Origin: Zoroaster sp. YZ-2022
Lineage: Eukaryota; Echinodermata; Asteroidea; Forcipulatida; Zoroasteridae
DNA length: 64,000 nucleotides
Direction: 5' to 3'
Assembly: GCA_029582265.1 (NCBI GenBank)
Contig: CM055833.1
Location: 29,416,288 to 29,480,287, forward strand
Positions 63,558-64,000 of the stretch are shown here, in pieces (position 1 is the stretch's first letter; each line of letters opens with the position of its first letter). The position numbers were made by a program, and so were the translations under genes. A model generated the notes under the pieces. It made no database searches. It was not told the origin of the DNA and was given only the letters and a program-made list of their open reading frames with translations.

Positions 63558-64000
63558 GGCCCTTTCACACGAGACCGTTTTAACAAGGGACCTTGACTAA
63601 AAATCGCATCCATGTTAAAAAATAGCAAATCCCAGTCGTGTGAAAGCTATCCTTGTTAAATAATTACCACGGACCCTCGTTATTTATAACAGAGATCGAG
63701 ACCTCCTCCAAAAAATCGCATCGATGTTAAAATCGCCACGATAGGTCGTGTGAAACGCTTTGTGCGCCCAAACAGGGGACCCTTGCTTTGGTGGTATCAT
63801 TTCACATGCGCAGAACGCGTCACTAGATCAGCTTGCAATAATCCCGGATGTGTGTTGGTAAACAACTTGTACGTCCCCATCACGTTGATCTGTGAATGAA
63901 ACGGACACGTTTATTTTTCTCGTTGGATGGCCTTACGTTAGAAATCTGGCTCTGTGAATCCGTCTGAATTGTTGCAAGTATACTTGATTCGATATCCATA
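63558..64000. other. Right edge, likely the start of another MITE
   Basis: AAGGCCCTTTCACACGAGAC and repeated GTCGTGTGAAA words suggest a common CACACG-type MITE end. The partner end may be beyond the window. No gene was seen. Confidence 0.4.

Overview
This is eukaryotic genomic DNA. It has long AT-rich introns with GT-AG splice sites, a non-LTR retrotransposon, tRNA-derived SINEs, many short inverted-repeat DNA transposons and many tandem arrays. I infer a marine invertebrate deuterostome, most likely an echinoderm, from the SINE and LINE types, the 2A-like LINE motif and the frequent ATGTACAT-type words. The species call is uncertain.

Two genes can be read exon by exon, both on the minus strand. 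(1) Positions 1013-23508 hold a 26-exon gene for a 1000-residue protein with two EF-hand-like loops followed by many WD40 repeats. It belongs to the WDR49/WDR64/WDY (CFAP337-type) family, whose members are linked to cilia and flagella. All 26 exons join in phase and sum to 3003 nt including the stop. (2) Positions 49882-53985 hold the 3' half of a goliath/RNF130-RNF150-like RING-H2 ubiquitin ligase: five coding exons plus one possible microexon at 54317-54347. Its 5' exons (signal peptide, PA domain, membrane segment) would lie right of the window. Three further open segments have good splice donors but no assigned gene: 28114-28170, 37661-38068 and 39661-39876.

The rest is a dense record of transposition. 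1-1012: 3' flank of the WD gene. 1476-2237: two inverted-repeat elements in its last intron. 8387-8957: a TTAA-flanked element carrying a second TTAA MITE. 11818-12279: a 148-bp-arm foldback. 18.7-20.4 kb: a triplicated exon, one copy split by a hAT element. 21.7-22.75 kb: a 28-bp minisatellite and a SINE. 24.2-27.6 kb: a decayed L2/CR1-like LINE whose 3' tail matches the SINEs. 31.4-32.6 kb: another TTAA element. 36.2-37.15 kb: two tandem inverted-repeat elements. 40.7-42.9 kb: an array of about 145-bp repeats. 44.3-47.4 kb: MITEs, an 81-bp array and nested TA-flanked inverted repeats. 54.67-58.11 kb: a MITE of the 8.46-kb family split by a 3173-bp element with 242-245-bp terminal inverted repeats and a 6-bp target duplication. 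58.44-59.49 kb: a MITE expanded into a satellite. 60.07-60.64 kb: about 193 uninterrupted ATT triplets. 62.68-63.06 kb: a second hAT element.

The strongest leads are the 3.17-kb nested element with a 96-bp perfect inverted repeat inside it, the exon triplication with duplicated splice acceptors, and the conversion of a TTAA MITE into satellite DNA. The window itself supplies unoccupied insertion sites for two of the insertions, so those target duplications can be read directly.
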